Assembly: GCF_020921035.1 (NCBI RefSeq)
Contig: NC_063160.1
Location: forward strand, 21,983,595 to 22,047,594
Origin: Rhodamnia argentea
Lineage: Eukaryota; Streptophyta; Magnoliopsida; Myrtales; Myrtaceae
Reading direction: 5' to 3'
DNA length: 64,000 nucleotides
Position 1 is the stretch's first letter. The number at the start of each line of letters is the position of its first letter. The position numbers and the translations under genes are program-made. Below, one piece after another: positions 10,895 to 22,653 of the stretch. A model generated the notes under the pieces. It was not told the origin of the DNA. It ran no database searches and was given only the letters and a program-made list of their open reading frames with translations.

Positions 10895-11931
10895 ATGGAG
10901 TAGCATGCCATAATTATGTGAATAATATAAGTCATTCCATCACATGAAAATTGGTCTGTCATTTATTCTCTTCGCATTGGTTCATGATTTCTGATTACTA
11001 CTCAACACTCTCTGGTTGCAATTTAAGACAGTACATTTTACTTTCCCCGACTATTAGATCCACGCCAAGTTCAGGCTGTCATCAAACCTTTTCTTGGAGC
11101 CTAAATTGAAAGTATGCAGCATTTTAACTGTGATTGGTTAACATACTCAGCACGAATTTCAGGTCTAAGGGGCTTCAGATCTCATCTCATGATAATTCTG
11201 TAACTTACAGTTATGATCTTCCAGGAAGACAAATTTGTTATGATCTCAAAGTCTGACATCTGTCAACTGGATATTGATGTGGAAAAGCAGCAGAACTACA
11301 GATTGATCTTCACCTATTCTCATTATCGAGAACCTCCGATAGCACCAACTGGTTTCGTCCCTCTTACGGAAATATATTACAAGTCTATTCCTTCTCCAAT
11401 AAAGCCCTAAGATTATAGATGTAATCCTGCGGAGGACATACGGAGTCGGCAGTCGGGAACTTTTCCATATCAATATCAAGCAATTTGTGTGCATGATCTC
11501 AATCCAACTTAGGATGAGCTTGCCTAACAACAAAACTATGTTCAAAGAACCATAGAGTCAAGCTCTGGGATTCCATTTCTTCCAATTTATCTTTGACCAT
11601 TTATTAGGATAATTGCCCTGTTATTGAAAGTCAAGTGTTCTGTTCAAGTGGCTGAAGCTGAAGCAGCTACTTTTGAAGTAACAGAATATCAGATCGAGAG
11701 TCTTCGTGCTTCTTCTTTGAGATATTCATACACATTTATTGATACGTATCTAGGACAAACCCATTATAAAATATACTATCTAGGATTTTGTATACTTCAC
11801 ATTTGAGAATCATAAGCTGAGTATATTTACAAGCTTCATCTGTGTGGTGTGGCCTAGTTACACGTTAGAGTTGGTGCTATCATTAACTGCGAACAAGAAC
11901 TTGGAAACAGACTTCGATAGCAAGATGCCGT
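10895..11931. other. Non-coding spacer
   Basis: AT-rich sequence between two convergent SAUR genes. It should hold both 3' UTRs. Short frames have no recognisable motif. Confidence 0.4.
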
Positions 11932-12279
11932 CTATGAGCACCGTCTACAGAGAATTGAATTCAGCAAAGCTTTCTCCAGTTCTTTAGCCACGCCTTGTTT
12001 GACTAGGGACACTATGTACTCCATAGCAGCTGCATCACAAGGCATGATGATAGGGCCGTCGCTTGACAGCCCAAACTCCTCTTCAGACATCTCAAAGAGC
12101 ATTTGGAAGATGTCGCTGCAAAGATACGACAAGGGTATCATGAAGCGCCGTTCATCCGTCGTGTAGACGACGAAATGTCCCTTATCTGCCACTGAAGGCG
12201 TGGCGAGAAACTTCCCTCCGGTGGCATCCAAGTTCTGCCACTTCCTTGCCATCCTAAGCAGTTTCTTGGGGCTGATCAT
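11932..12279 (-). CDS. SAUR family protein, short divergent member (115 aa)
   Basis: Intronless minus-strand frame from ATG 12279. It begins MISPKKLLRMARKWQNL, then the SAUR core at about residues 34-95 with GHFVVYTTDERRFMIPLSYL, MSEEEFGLSSDGPIIMP and AAAMEYIVSLVKQG. It ends CRRCS shortly after the core, so it lacks the roughly 30-residue tail of its 147-residue neighbours and has a shorter N-terminal linker. It is the most divergent copy in the cluster and has no duplicate within the window. A TATA box lies about 91 bases upstream. The role is inferred from the family: growth regulation through the plasma-membrane proton pump. No disruption is visible. Confidence 0.9.
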   Translation of the reverse strand: MISPKKLLRMARKWQNLDATGGKFLATPSVADKGHFVVYTTDERRFMIPLSYLCSDIFQMLFEMSEEEFGLSSDGPIIMPCDAAAMEYIVSLVKQGVAKELEKALLNSILCRRCS

Positions 12280-12369
12280 CGTTTCTTGCTCCTTATATCG
12301 AGCTCCTTTAGCTTAGGGCTATAGTGTTTGCTTGCTTATCACTGATTAGAGTTAATGCAAGGGAAGGAG

Positions 12370-12376
12370 TTTTATA
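12370..12376 (-). promoter_or_regulatory. Probable TATA box of SAUR gene 12279
   Basis: TATAAAA on the minus strand, about 91 bases upstream of the start codon. Confidence 0.6.
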
Positions 12377-14200
12377 AGCAACTTCTGAGACAACATTCGG
12401 AAGAGGTAGTTCTATTTGTTTTTGTGTTTTCCTAGGCAAAAACCATGTGATTAGTTATATCAAAGACAGAACACCAGGATCAGATATAACTAACTCTTGT
12501 CTGGTGGACGATGGACTAAGCAGGTCCAGCGTCTCTACAGCTGCAGGTTGTTCATGCACTGGAGAACCATAATGTGATTCCACAGTTGGAGAGATGGCAG
12601 TCAAAAATTTCTGGTGTCCTGCCCCTTCTGATACAACTGTCACTGTGACAAATGGGCCTCTGTAAAATAATTTAGCCCAAGATGCAAAAGCCCATGTCTG
12701 ATTTAAGTCCATGAGCTATGACCTCAGCCCATCTCTACTTCTTCTTGTCCGCGACTCTGTTCTCCTCCCCCCTGCAAATTATGAAAGAGGAATCGAATCA
12801 TGTGATAATTATTAAAATGAATAATGGGGTTTAGAGCCCATTTGTTTCACACAATCGGGTCGGGCATTTTCTAACATTTTGGCTCCTTGAAATTGCATGG
12901 TGAAGTTTCTCTTGAAATAGTTGACGATGAGTTCATTATATGTAAAATGGATGAAGAATCTCACATGAAACATATCCTATGGAAGGAATTGCGAAAGGTT
13001 ACATATATTGATTCATGAGCCGATTTGTTGAATTCAATTCTGAAATGATTTTATGACTAGCTCGAGTGTTGTGTTGATGGTTTTATTCTCTTGTCACTAT
13101 AATTTGAACCCGTTGAAGAGCAGTGAGTATGCATGTTCTTCTCAGGACATCATGTTTGTGCCAACCTGGTTGATATAGGCAAGGTGAATTTCTCTATGCC
13201 TTGTCACATGTCATCACAACTTAATATTAAGCATCAAATTGATAGATGGATTGGACCATTAATGCTTGCTTTGAAATCACACACCTTATACGTACAAAGC
13301 TTTGTTGAAGTTATATAACTCATCTTGGATCTTGTACACATTGTATGCTGGATTTGAATAGAAGTGTTTCCGGGCACCATTTGTAAATGTGTATAGTGGA
13401 TACTCGATATGTGTGTAAGAGATTTGAACTCACCACTGATCATCAATGATTTACCCATGTCATTCATCGCAAATCCTTTTTAGATTCTAAAGCTACAAGC
13501 AAATAGAACAAGCAATAGCGGCAAGAATTTTTGGGAGTTGGATTTTGACATGTGTTCTTTTTTAATGGACTTCGTAACTCTGATCCTATAACCAATTTGG
13601 GCTCCACGGATGCGTTCCTTATTTTAACGTGTCGGTGCCCACACACCCCACACCCCTAATTGTCAAATGAATATTTTTCTTCCCCGTTGACTAAGAATAC
13701 CCCTAAAATTTTACATCTTAGAGTTTTTTTTTTATCAAATACATCCCAAAGTTCAGATGAAGCAATTTAAAGACTTACTTAAGTCCGAGCTTTGTTATAA
13801 GATAGATGGATAGATGTATAATTATATGACCGACTAATATTGATTATGTGTATGGGTTCGCGTTCCTTCGGACGTGAGGACTGCCGTATCATGTTGCTTG
13901 TACTTGTAGATTGGAGTGTGACAATAAGTGCCTTAACTTCTATTCACGGGGGAAACAAGTAAAAAAGGAAAAGAAACACGTGTATTTGTAAATGCATTAT
14001 ATGCTAGTTTGCCAATGATTAGGGAGGAATGTTTCTGGCCACATGAGTGAAGAGAAGGACACGTTACCATTTAGGCAACTGCAGGACATGAACTGCTGTT
14101 CCAGGAGTAACAGAAGGGCTGCCAAACAAGCAAAATATGTGTCTCATCGATTAGTATTGAGATATCGCGTGTCGCTTGATAACATAATTTATATGCTCTT

Positions 14201-14504
14201 TAATAGAAAGTTCAACCTAAAAACTTAAGCTCTTAGAACGATTGACAGCAATTTTACAAAATCTCAAGTTATATCATAACAGAAGGTCCCGAGTTCGAAT
14301 CTTCCGGGCTCTATTTGCCTTCCCAAGTAAATATGTCCACGTTTCGTACTAGGTAAAAAGACCGTACCAAGCAAGAGAGGGAGTGTTAGAGTAATTGAAT
14401 ACTAAACCATGCTTTCATCTAATAGCTCTGATACAGTGATAGAAAGTCCAACCTAAAAGCTTATGCTCTTAGAACAGTTGGCAGTGGTTCTACAAAATTT
14501 CACA
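14201..14504 (-). mobile_element. TRIM-like miniature LTR retrotransposon
   Basis: Two direct repeats of about 66-68 bases (14201-14266 and 14437-14504) flank about 170 bases. Read on the minus strand, the right-hand repeat begins TGTG and ends TATCA, and is followed by CTGTATCAGAGCTATTAG. That closely resembles the tRNA-Met primer site TGGTATCAGAGC. No coding capacity. The corresponding place in duplication unit B (near 19320) lacks it, with B reading straight through TTTATACC...TTATTTATACGC. The flanks CTCTT and CTTTT suggest a 5-bp target duplication with one mismatch. Confidence 0.7.
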
Positions 14505-15219
14505 CTTTTTATATGCATGCGGTCTCTCCCCACTTATGAGCAGAGCTGGGTTCTGCCCTTTTTCATTTGTGCCATCCACCAGCTTTAGTCAATTTTCACA
14601 CGCCACTCCTAATCCGATTCGCACGTGAGAGGGGTAACTTTCTAAATAATTGGCATGTTAATTTGCTAAATTATGTGGTGTGCAAGATTCAGCTCAGGCC
14701 ATTGCTGCAGATTTTTATCACTGGAATGGTTTCTATCCTGTCACTCCCTCGTAGGATGGTAGTATCATCTGCATTATTGCTTGTGACAATCAAGCACCCG
14801 CATATAATTAGCGAACATTTCAAGATCCTTAACCAGGACCTCAAGTTGGCGATTACAACATAACATATACATTGGTAGTGATTAAGAACCCAAAAGCTTC
14901 AAGTATCCCCTTTGGGGTTGAGATGATCTTGAACTGTTTGCTTAGGATCTATGACCACTCAAGCTGGCAACCAAGCTGACTATACCAATCCGAAACATTT
15001 GAATAGTAATAGTATGGTTCGATTAGATACCGTTAAATCAAGCCTGTATACTCTTTGGTTGCACGGATCCGTAGTGCAGGACACAATGATCGAGTCAAAA
15101 CCAACTAATCACAAAGTGATATGATGGTCTAAGCCAATTGGAAATGAACTAGGACAGGGCATATATTGTTGCAAAGCTACTGTCATTAATCTAGTAAGTA
15201 CTGGTACGTGCTATATCTG

Positions 15220-15663
15220 TCAGCTACAAACAAGAATTTCTGCGTTTTCTAATGCTCGATTGAAAGCTAAGGATGATGAGCAGCTTTGTCTGGTGAACGG
15301 CAGAAGCAAAGCATTCTCTTGGTCCTTAGCCATGCCTCTTCTAATTAATGAAATTATGTACTCCATAGATAGTGCATCGATCGGAAGCATGATTGGACCA
15401 TCGCATGGAATCCCAAACTCTTCTTCCGATGCTCTAAAGAGCTCCCTCACTACGTCGTGGCCGAGAAACGAGAGAGGGATCACGAAGCGCCTCTCATCTG
15501 TTGTATAGAAGACGAAGTGACCCTTTTGAGCAACTGATGATCCATTCGCATGTGCTGAAGCGGACTTGCTGTTCGTTCAATGAAACGGAATTCTTTTTCT
15601 TCCAACTGCGGCCATCTTGTGCCACTTCCTTACCATTTGAATCAGCTTCTTTGTGCTTATCAT
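15220..15663 (-). pseudogene. SAUR protein, unit A copy with premature stop
   Basis: This minus-strand copy is the duplicate of the intact gene at 20093-20536. From ATG 15663 it keeps the same start (MISTKKLIQM) and later the whole SAUR core (GHFVFYTTDERRFVIPLS, ASEEEFGIPCDGPIMLP, ALSMEYIISLIRRG) and the same tail ending EILVCS. At codon 29 (plus-strand 15577-15579) the reading is TGA where unit B has CGG. The next two codons also differ (ATG to ACG, AGC to AAC), so four changes fall within nine bases. A protein restarted downstream would lack the basic N-terminus. It is called a pseudogene; an unusual internal start cannot be excluded. Confidence 0.82.
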
Positions 15664-15765
15664 TTTGTTCAACTCCACGAAATTCTCAAACGGAAGAGTG
15701 AACTTGCTTTCAGTTGAATTTGAGGGTTATTCCTGGTTGTGCAGAAAGTGTTGGCCTTTCATGAG

Positions 15766-15772
15766 TTTTATA
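15766..15772 (-). promoter_or_regulatory. TATA box of the unit A minus-strand SAUR
   Basis: TATAAAA on the minus strand, about 103 bases upstream of the ATG. The same position and context are kept in the intact copy in unit B. Confidence 0.55.
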
Positions 15773-16673
15773 CTGAGAGGGCTAACGAATTATCTCTTTC
15801 CAACGTGAAGTCACATGGCAAGCAAACCCATGTGGTCATGTTGAGAAAAACTTCATGGAGGGTCAAGATTTTTGGTTCTGTGGGGCTTATTAGGACAAGA
15901 TTGCACAACAGGAGAAGGATTCTCTTACTATTTTTGCAAGTGAGTTTAGCTTCACAGTAGGGTCCAGATCAGTTTGGTTGTCCACTCGATTAACCACATT
16001 CTCTCCACGAATCACAAGATCAACCACAAATTGCTGAAGGTCACGGAAAAGCTGCCACTATCGGTTCCTGCCGGTTCTCATATTATCAATACAGACAGAC
16101 AGTTGAATAGTTTCTCAGAAACTCCTCACCACATTGGCAAGCAATGCTGCTGGTCCCAGAAAATTCAGACATTTCAAGCACAAAAATCGGTGATAGTTGG
16201 GTAATCCCACTCCTGTCTGTCGAGTTGCGAGAGGACGTATTAAATAACAGTATGAACTGATGATTTGCACCAAGAGCTAGGAGCAACCATCAGGCTCGGC
16301 GAGTATGAGCCACATCCTCTAAGGCATGTCTGGTGTGAGCTTAAGATATCTTGTGTCCATCAGCAATGTATTGGGCCTGCCCTAAACTTGCCGAGTCCAT
16401 TCACTCACAAACCACCAAACTGTCTGCCCAGCAAAGAACATATCATGTGAAATAAAAGGAATATGCAGTTCCATTTCATCATTCTTATGCTGGTGCAATA
16501 CAGGTGCCACGGTCATCTCGAGCAACGGAGCTGTACTTGTCGGGAGACGAACTGATGGCCTAACCGAAACCGACATCGCCCCCGCCCCTAACATTCTCTT
16601 GCAAGACAAATCACATGGATCTGCACCAACACAAGGTGACTCCCATTAATGCAGTGGCCACCTGATGCACCAC

Positions 16674-16680
16674 TATTTAA
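16674..16680 (+). promoter_or_regulatory. Probable TATA-like box of SAUR gene 16797
   Basis: TATTTAA about 117 bases upstream of the ATG, conserved at 21533-21539 in the duplicate. Confidence 0.45.
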
Positions 16681-16796
16681 CAGACCCCAGTCAGTCCATT
16701 ATCTTCAACTCAACAGCTTTGGCATTTTTCAAAGCCCTCAGGATCAGAAACAAAAATCTCCTATTTCTTCTTCATCCACATTCCAATACAGAGACA

Positions 16797-17222
16797 ATGA
16801 TCTGCCCGAAGCACTTGGTCAAGATTGCAAGAAAATGGCAGAGAATAGCTGCCATGAGAAGGAAAAGGATCTCATTTCCACAAGTCGATGGAGGCGAGGA
16901 AGTGCTAGGTCAGAGAGGACATTTCGTCGTCTACTCGATCGACCAAAAGCGATTCATGTTTCCGATTGAGTACTTAGACAACCGCGTCGTTCGAGAGCTG
17001 CTCAGGTTATCCGAGGAAGAGTTCGGGCTGCCAAGCAATGAACCGATCACTTTGCCATGCGATGCCATGTTCATGGACTACATGGTTTCGATGATCCAGC
17101 GGCGTGCCGACACAGAAATCGAGAAGGCTCTCCTTATGTCTATTACAGCCAACACATGCTCACTATCTAACTCTCTCCAGCAGAATCACACTGGACAACA
17201 ATGGCTAGTGTGCAGTCATTGA
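16797..17222 (+). CDS. SAUR family protein, unit A (141 aa)
   Basis: Intronless frame from ATG 16797 (MICPKHLVKIARKWQR). A longer upstream frame begins without the family start and is ignored. The SAUR core spans about residues 52-113, with GHFVVYSIDQKRFMFPIEYL, VVRELLRLSEEEFGLP, LPCDAMFMDYMVSMIQRR. The tail ends WLVCSH. It belongs to a second SAUR subtype in the cluster, distinct from the PIDALSMEYI type. It pairs head-to-head with the minus-strand copy 15220-15663, about 1.1 kb apart. Counting residues against the 21656 copy gives 14 differences in 141 (about 90% identity), and no stops, so both copies look maintained. The function is inferred from the family (promotion of cell expansion). 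Confidence 0.92.
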   Translation: MICPKHLVKIARKWQRIAAMRRKRISFPQVDGGEEVLGQRGHFVVYSIDQKRFMFPIEYLDNRVVRELLRLSEEEFGLPSNEPITLPCDAMFMDYMVSMIQRRADTEIEKALLMSITANTCSLSNSLQQNHTGQQWLVCSH

Positions 17223-17868
17223 AGCTTTGTATTTATGCTTTTGCCTTTCATGTATTGAGGCTTTTAGGATGTACATAATGAGAGAATTGAAGGAAAATTA
17301 CAGTTCATATTTTTTGGTTCGTCAGATTCTAATGAAAACAGTTCCTTCACTCCTATGATTTAGCGTACTTTTCTCTGTTGAGTGGACGCAATTTGATTAC
17401 AGTCAACTCCAACGTCAATATTTAGACCGACTATTTTGTGAACTTTACCCTCTAATTGCATCCTGATAAATATTTTGTACTTTTGTGATTCCATGTTTCT
17501 ACTTTGAGTCACAAACTTGAACATGACCAAAATCTAAGCACATTCTCAAGTCGCTTCTGAAGAAAATTACTAAAGAAGTCCTAAACTTATTTATGGTGGC
17601 CAATTCAGTCTTGAACTTTTCAATTTGACAAATTCAGTTTTAAAGCTTTAGATAATTTGCCAATATGGCCTTTGCAGCCAAGTTTGATAAGAAATCGTTG
17701 ATATAGATGCCGGTTGTTCTACGTGTCATGATGGCAACTGGTGCTGACATGGATTTTACAAATTTTTTTTTTCTAAACTTCCTATAGTACCTTTTGTTTT
17801 TGTTTTTCTTTTCTTTTTTTCACTGTGGGCCGGCGACCATCGCGGCCCTCGCCGGCAAGTGTGAGGGC
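17223..17868. repeat. Shared tail of duplication unit A
   Basis: No gene. From about 17465 the sequence (TATTTTGTACTTTTGTGATTCC and onward) reappears at about 24089-24488 after unit B, which marks the end of the duplicated segment. Unit B starts directly at AATGTGATTCCATAG (17869). Confidence 0.75.
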
Positions 17869-20092
17869 CACAATGTGATTCCATAGTTGGAGAGATGGCA
17901 GTCAAAAATTCTCGTCTCCTGCCCCTTAGTTCTGATAGAACTGTCACTGTCACAAATGGGCCTCTTTAAAATATTAGGCCCAAGATGCAAAAGCCCATGT
18001 CTTAGTTAAGTCCATGAAGCCATGACCTCAGCCCATCTTTATTTCTTCTGGTGCGCGACTCTGTTCTCCTCCCTCCTGCAATTATGAAAGAGGCATCGAA
18101 TCATGTGACAATTATTCTATATATAGAATTGGTGAACCGGTTTGTTGAATTCAACTCTGAAATGGTTTTACGACTAGCTCGAGGATTGTGTTGATGGTTT
18201 TATTCTCCTATGACTATAATTTGAACCCGTTGAAGAGTTGTGAGTATGCATGTTCTTTTCGGGACATCATATTTTGGGCCAAATCACTGTCTGATATAGG
18301 CAAGGCGAACTTTTCTAAGCCTTGTCACAGGGCATTAAGTGGCTACAATTTAATATTGAGCATCGGATTGATCAATGGACCGAACCATTGTTGCTTGCTT
18401 TGAAATCATACTCCTTATACGTACAAATCTTTGTTGAAATTATATAACTCATCTTGGATCTTGTACACATTGTATACTGAATTTGAATAGAAGTGTTTCC
18501 GGCACCATTTGTAAATGCATATAGTGGATACTCGATATGTGTATAAGAGATTACCCATGTCATTCATCTCAAATCCTTTTTAAATTCTAAAGCTACAGGC
18601 AAATAGAACAAGCGATATCAACAAGAATTTTTGGGAGTTGGATTTTGACATATGTTCTTTTTTAATGGACTTCAGAACTTTGATCCTATAACCAACTTGG
18701 GCTCTACGGATGCGTCCCTTATTTTAAAGTGCCGGTGCCCACACACCCTGCATCTCTAATTGTTAAACAAATAATTTTCTTCCCTGTTGACTAAGAATAC
18801 CCCTAAAGTTTTACATCCCAGTTTTTTTTTTTTTTTAGGTCAAATACATCCTAGAGTTCAGATGAAGCAGTTTAAAGACTTATTTAAGTTCGAGCTTTGT
18901 TATAAGATAGATGGATAGATATATAGTTCCATGACCGGCTAATATTGGTTATGTGTATGAGTCCGCGTTCCTTCGGATGTGAGGACGGCTGTATCATGTC
19001 GCTTGTACTTGTAGATTGGAGTGTGACAATAAGTGCCTTAACTTCTAATCACAGGGGGGAAACAAGTAAAAAAAGAAGAGAAACACGTGTATTTGCAAAT
19101 GCATCATGTGCTTTTCTGGTCGAGTTTGCCAATGATTAGGGAGGAAAGTTTCTGGCCTCGTTAGTGAAGAGAAGGACACGTAAACCAATTTAGGCAAGTG
19201 CAGGACATGAACTGCTGCTGTTCCAGGAGTAATAGAAGGGCTGCCAAACAAGCAACATACGTGTCTTATCAATTAGCATTGAATATCCCATTTCGCTTTA
19301 TAATGTGATTTATACCTTATTTATACGCATGCAGTCTCTTTCCACTAATGAACATGGTTAGGTTCTACCCTTTTTCGTTTGTGCCGTCCACCCGCGTTAG
19401 TCAAATTCCACACGCCACTCCCAATCCGATTCGCACGTGAGAGGAGTAACTTTCTAAATGATTGGCTTTGTTAATTTGTTAAAGTATGTGGTGTGCAAGA
19501 TTCAGTTCAGGCCATTGCTGCAGATTTTTCTCACTGGAATGGTTTCTATCCTGTCACTTCCCCCTAGAATGGCAGTGTCATCTGCATTAATTTCCCTGAT
19601 CAACATGCTACGGTGATGGAAGGAGCAGCACAGATTGGGCTTTACGTTGTGGCTTGTGACAATCAAGCACCCGCGTATAATGAGCGAACATTTCAAGATC
19701 CTCAACCAGGACTTCAAGTTGGCGAGTACAACATAACATATAAATTGGTAGTGATTAAGAACCCAAAAGCTTCAAGCGTCCCCTTTGGGTTTGAGATGAT
19801 CTTGAACTGTTTGCTTAGGATCTATGGCCACTCAAGCTGGCAACCAAGCTGACTATACCAATCCGAAACATTTGAATAGTAACAGTAGGGTTCGATTAGA
19901 TGCCGTTAAATCAAGCCTGTTTACTCTTTAGTTGCATGGATCCGTAGTGCAGGACATGACGTTCCGAGTCAAAACCAACAATCGCAAAGGGATATGATGG
20001 TCTAAGCCAATTGGAAATGAACTAGGACAGGGCATATATTGTTGCAAAACTACTGTCATTAATCTAGTAAGTACTGGTACGTGCTATATCTG

Positions 20093-20536
20093 TCAGCTAC
20101 AAACAAGAATTTCTGGGTTTTCTAATGCTCGATTGAAAGCTAAGGATGATGAGCAGCTTTGTCTGGTGAACGACAGAAGCAAAGCATTCTCTTGGTCCTT
20201 AGCCAAGCCTCTTCTAATTAATGAAAGTATGTACTCCATAGATAGTGCATCGATCGGAAGCATGATTGGACCATCGCATGGAATCCCAAACTCTTCTTCC
20301 GATGCTCTAAAGAGCTCCCTCACTACGTCGTGGCCGAGAAACGAGAGAGGGATCACAAAGCGCCTCTCATCTGTTGTATATAAGACGAAGTGACCCTTTT
20401 GAGCAACTGATGATCCATTCGCATGTGCTGAAGCGGACTTGCTGCTCATCCGATGAAACGGAATTCTTTTTCTTCCAACTGCGGCCATCTTGTGCCACTT
20501 CCTTGCCATTTGAATCAGCTTCTTTGTGCTTATCAT
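20093..20536 (-). CDS. SAUR family protein, unit B (147 aa)
   Basis: Intronless minus-strand frame. ATG 20536 (MISTKKLIQMARKWHK) is preferred to an upstream in-frame GTG because every paralog starts there. The SAUR core spans about residues 48-109: GHFVLYTTDERRFVIPLSFL, VVRELFRASEEEFGIPCDGP, ALSMEYILSLIRRG. A serine-rich tail ends EILVCS. It is the intact twin of the nonsense-carrying copy at 15220-15663. A TATA box lies about 103 bases upstream. It is divergently oriented to the plus-strand SAUR at 21656, so the 1.1 kb between them holds both promoters. The family role is promotion of acid growth through phosphatase inhibition at the plasma membrane (inferred). Confidence 0.92.
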   Translation of the reverse strand: MISTKKLIQMARKWHKMAAVGRKRIPFHRMSSKSASAHANGSSVAQKGHFVLYTTDERRFVIPLSFLGHDVVRELFRASEEEFGIPCDGPIMLPIDALSMEYILSLIRRGLAKDQENALLLSFTRQSCSSSLAFNRALENPEILVCS

Positions 20537-20638
20537 TTTGTTCAACTCCACGAAATTCTCAAACGGAAGAGTGAACTTGCTTTCAGTTGAATTTGAGGGT
20601 TATTCCTGGTTGTGCAGAAAGTGTTGGCCTTTCATGAG

Positions 20639-20645
20639 TTTTATA
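20639..20645 (-). promoter_or_regulatory. Probable TATA box of SAUR gene 20536
   Basis: TATAAAA on the minus strand, about 103 bases upstream of the ATG, identical in unit A. Confidence 0.6.
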
Positions 20646-21655
20646 CTGAGAGGGCTAACGAATTATCTCTTTCCAACGTGAAGTCACATGGCAAGCAAAC
20701 CCATGTGGTCATGTTGAGAAAAACTTCATGGAGGGTCAAGATTTTTGGTTCTGTGGGGCTCATTAGGACAAGATTGCACAACAGAAGAGAGGGATTTTCT
20801 TACAATTTTGAAAGTGAATTTAGCTACACAGTAGGGTCCAGAGCACTTGATTAACCACATTCTCTCCATGACTCACAAGATCAACCACAAATTGCTGAAG
20901 GTCACGGAAAAGTTGTCCACTATCGGTTCCTGCCGGTTCTCGTATTATCAATACCGACAGACAATTAAACAATTTATGAGAAACTCCTGGTCACATTGGC
21001 AAGCAATGCTCCTGGACCCAGAAAATTCAGACATGTCAAGCACATATATAGGTGGTAGTTGGGTCTTCCCACCACCTGTTGGGTTGCGAGAAGATGAATT
21101 AAATAGCAGTATGAACTGATGATTTTGCACCAAGAGCTAGGAACAACCATCGGACTCGGCGAGTTTGAGCCACATGCTCTAAGGCATGTCTGGTGCGAGC
21201 TTAAGATACCTTGTGTCCAGCAGTGATGTATTGCTCCTGCCCTAAACTTGCCAAGTCCATTCACTCACAAACTTCCAAACTGTCTGCCCAACAAAGAACA
21301 TATCATGTGAATAAAAGGAATCTGCAGTTCCATTTCATCATTCCTATGCTGGTGCAATACAGGTGCTACGGTCATCTCGAGCAATGGAGCTGTACTTGCT
21401 GGGAGACGAACTGACGGCCTAACCGAAACCGACATCGCCCCCACCCCTAACATTCTCTTTCAAGACAAATCACATGGATCTGCACCATCATGAGGTGACT
21501 CCCATTAATGCAGTGTCCTCCTGATGCACCACTATTTAACAGACCCCAGTTAGTCCATTATCATCAACTCAATAGCTTTGGCATTTTTCAAAGCCCTCAA
21601 GATCAGAAACAAAAATCTTCTATTTCTTCTTCATCCACATCCCAATACAGAGACA

Positions 21656-22081
21656 ATGATCAGCCCGAACTACTTGGTCAAGATTGCAAGAAAATGGCAG
21701 AGAGTAGCTGCCATGAGAAGGAAAAGGATCTCATTTCCACAAGTCGATGGAGGCGAGGAAGTGCTAGCTCAAAGAGGACATTTCATCGTCTACTCGATTG
21801 ACCAAAAGCGATTCATGTTTCCGATTGGGTACTTAGACAACCGCGTTGTTCGAGAGCTGCTCAAGTTATCCGAGGAAGAGTTTGGGCTGCCAAGGAATGG
21901 ACCCATCACTTTGCCGTGCGACGCCATGTTCATGGACTACATGGTTTCGATGATCCAGCGGCGTGCCGATGTGGAAATCGAGAAGGCTCTCCTTATGTCT
22001 ATTACAGCCAACACATGCTCACTATCTTACTCTCTCCAGCAGAATCACACTGGACGACAATTGCTAGTGTGCAGTCATTGA
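21656..22081 (+). CDS. SAUR family protein, unit B (141 aa)
   Basis: Intronless frame from ATG 21656 (MISPNYLVKIARKWQR), with the same architecture as the 16797 gene. The SAUR core includes GHFIVYSIDQKRFMFPIGYL, VVRELLKLSEEEFGLP and AMFMDYMVSMIQRR, and the tail ends LLVCSH. The serine at residue 3 matches the other subfamily members better than the cysteine of the unit A copy. A TATTTAA box at 21533-21539 is shared with unit A. The 3' flank is nearly identical to unit A for about 200 bases, then diverges at the minisatellite. Confidence 0.92.
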   Translation: MISPNYLVKIARKWQRVAAMRRKRISFPQVDGGEEVLAQRGHFIVYSIDQKRFMFPIGYLDNRVVRELLKLSEEEFGLPRNGPITLPCDAMFMDYMVSMIQRRADVEIEKALLMSITANTCSLSYSLQQNHTGRQLLVCSH

Positions 22082-22339
22082 AGCTTTGTATTTATGCTTT
22101 TGCCTTTCATGTATTGAGGCTTTTAGGATGTACATAATGAGAGAATTGAAGGAAAATTACAGTTCATATATTTTTTAGTTCGTCAGATTCTAATGAAAAC
22201 AGATCCTTCACTCCTATGATTAGCGTACTTTTCTCTGTTGAGGGGACGCAATTTGACTCCAGTCAACTCCTATGTCAATTTTTTTCTTTTTTTGGGTCGA
22301 ATTCTCCTATGTCAATTAGACCCACCATTTTGTGAAGGG

Positions 22340-22653
22340 GAAACTACTCAAAAAAGTCCTAAACCTTTTGACAACTTGCCAATTCAGTATTAAATCTTTC
22401 AATTGTGCCAATTTAGTCATAAACTTTTTGACGATTTGCCAATTTAGTCCTAAACCTTTCAATTGTTTCAATTTAATCTTAATCTTTTCAAATTGTGTCG
22501 ATTTAGTCCTAAGTCTTTTGAAGTTTTGCCATTTTAGTCTTAAGCTTATTATTTGAGTAATTTGTCGGAAGGACAAAATTGGTAATTCGTTAAAAGGTTT
22601 AGGTCTAGTTTGGCAAACCATTAAAAAATGAAGGACTAAATTGATATAATTTA
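22340..22653. repeat. Minisatellite of CAATTTAGTCCTAAAC-type units
   Basis: Imperfect repeats of roughly 36-39 bases: TCCTAAACCTTTTGACAACTTGCCAATT, then variants with TTTCAATTGTGCCAATTTAGTC. Similar short units recur downstream of the LINE (24009-24075), so the LINE landed within the array. Confidence 0.75.

Larger units (their letters stand above)
12568..17868. repeat. Tandem segmental duplication, unit A
   Basis: From AATGTGATTCCACAGTTGG the unit parallels 17869-24488 in the same order: a GGAGAGATGGCAGTC block, the GACTAGCTCGAG block, a SAUR on the minus strand, a SAUR on the plus strand, then a shared tail ending CGGCCCTCGCCGGCAAGTG. The A and B copies are offset by about 5.3 kb at the left and 4.86 kb over the SAUR pair. 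Part of that change comes from a TRIM-like insertion (14201-14504) and a block of about 185 bases near 12830-13010 that only unit A has. Outside the SAUR genes there is no supported coding region in the unit. Confidence 0.88.

Noticed and set aside
14281-14310. GAGTTCGAATC, which looks like a tRNA B box
   Set aside because: It lies inside the TRIM-like element, and no cloverleaf or A box at the right distance can be drawn.
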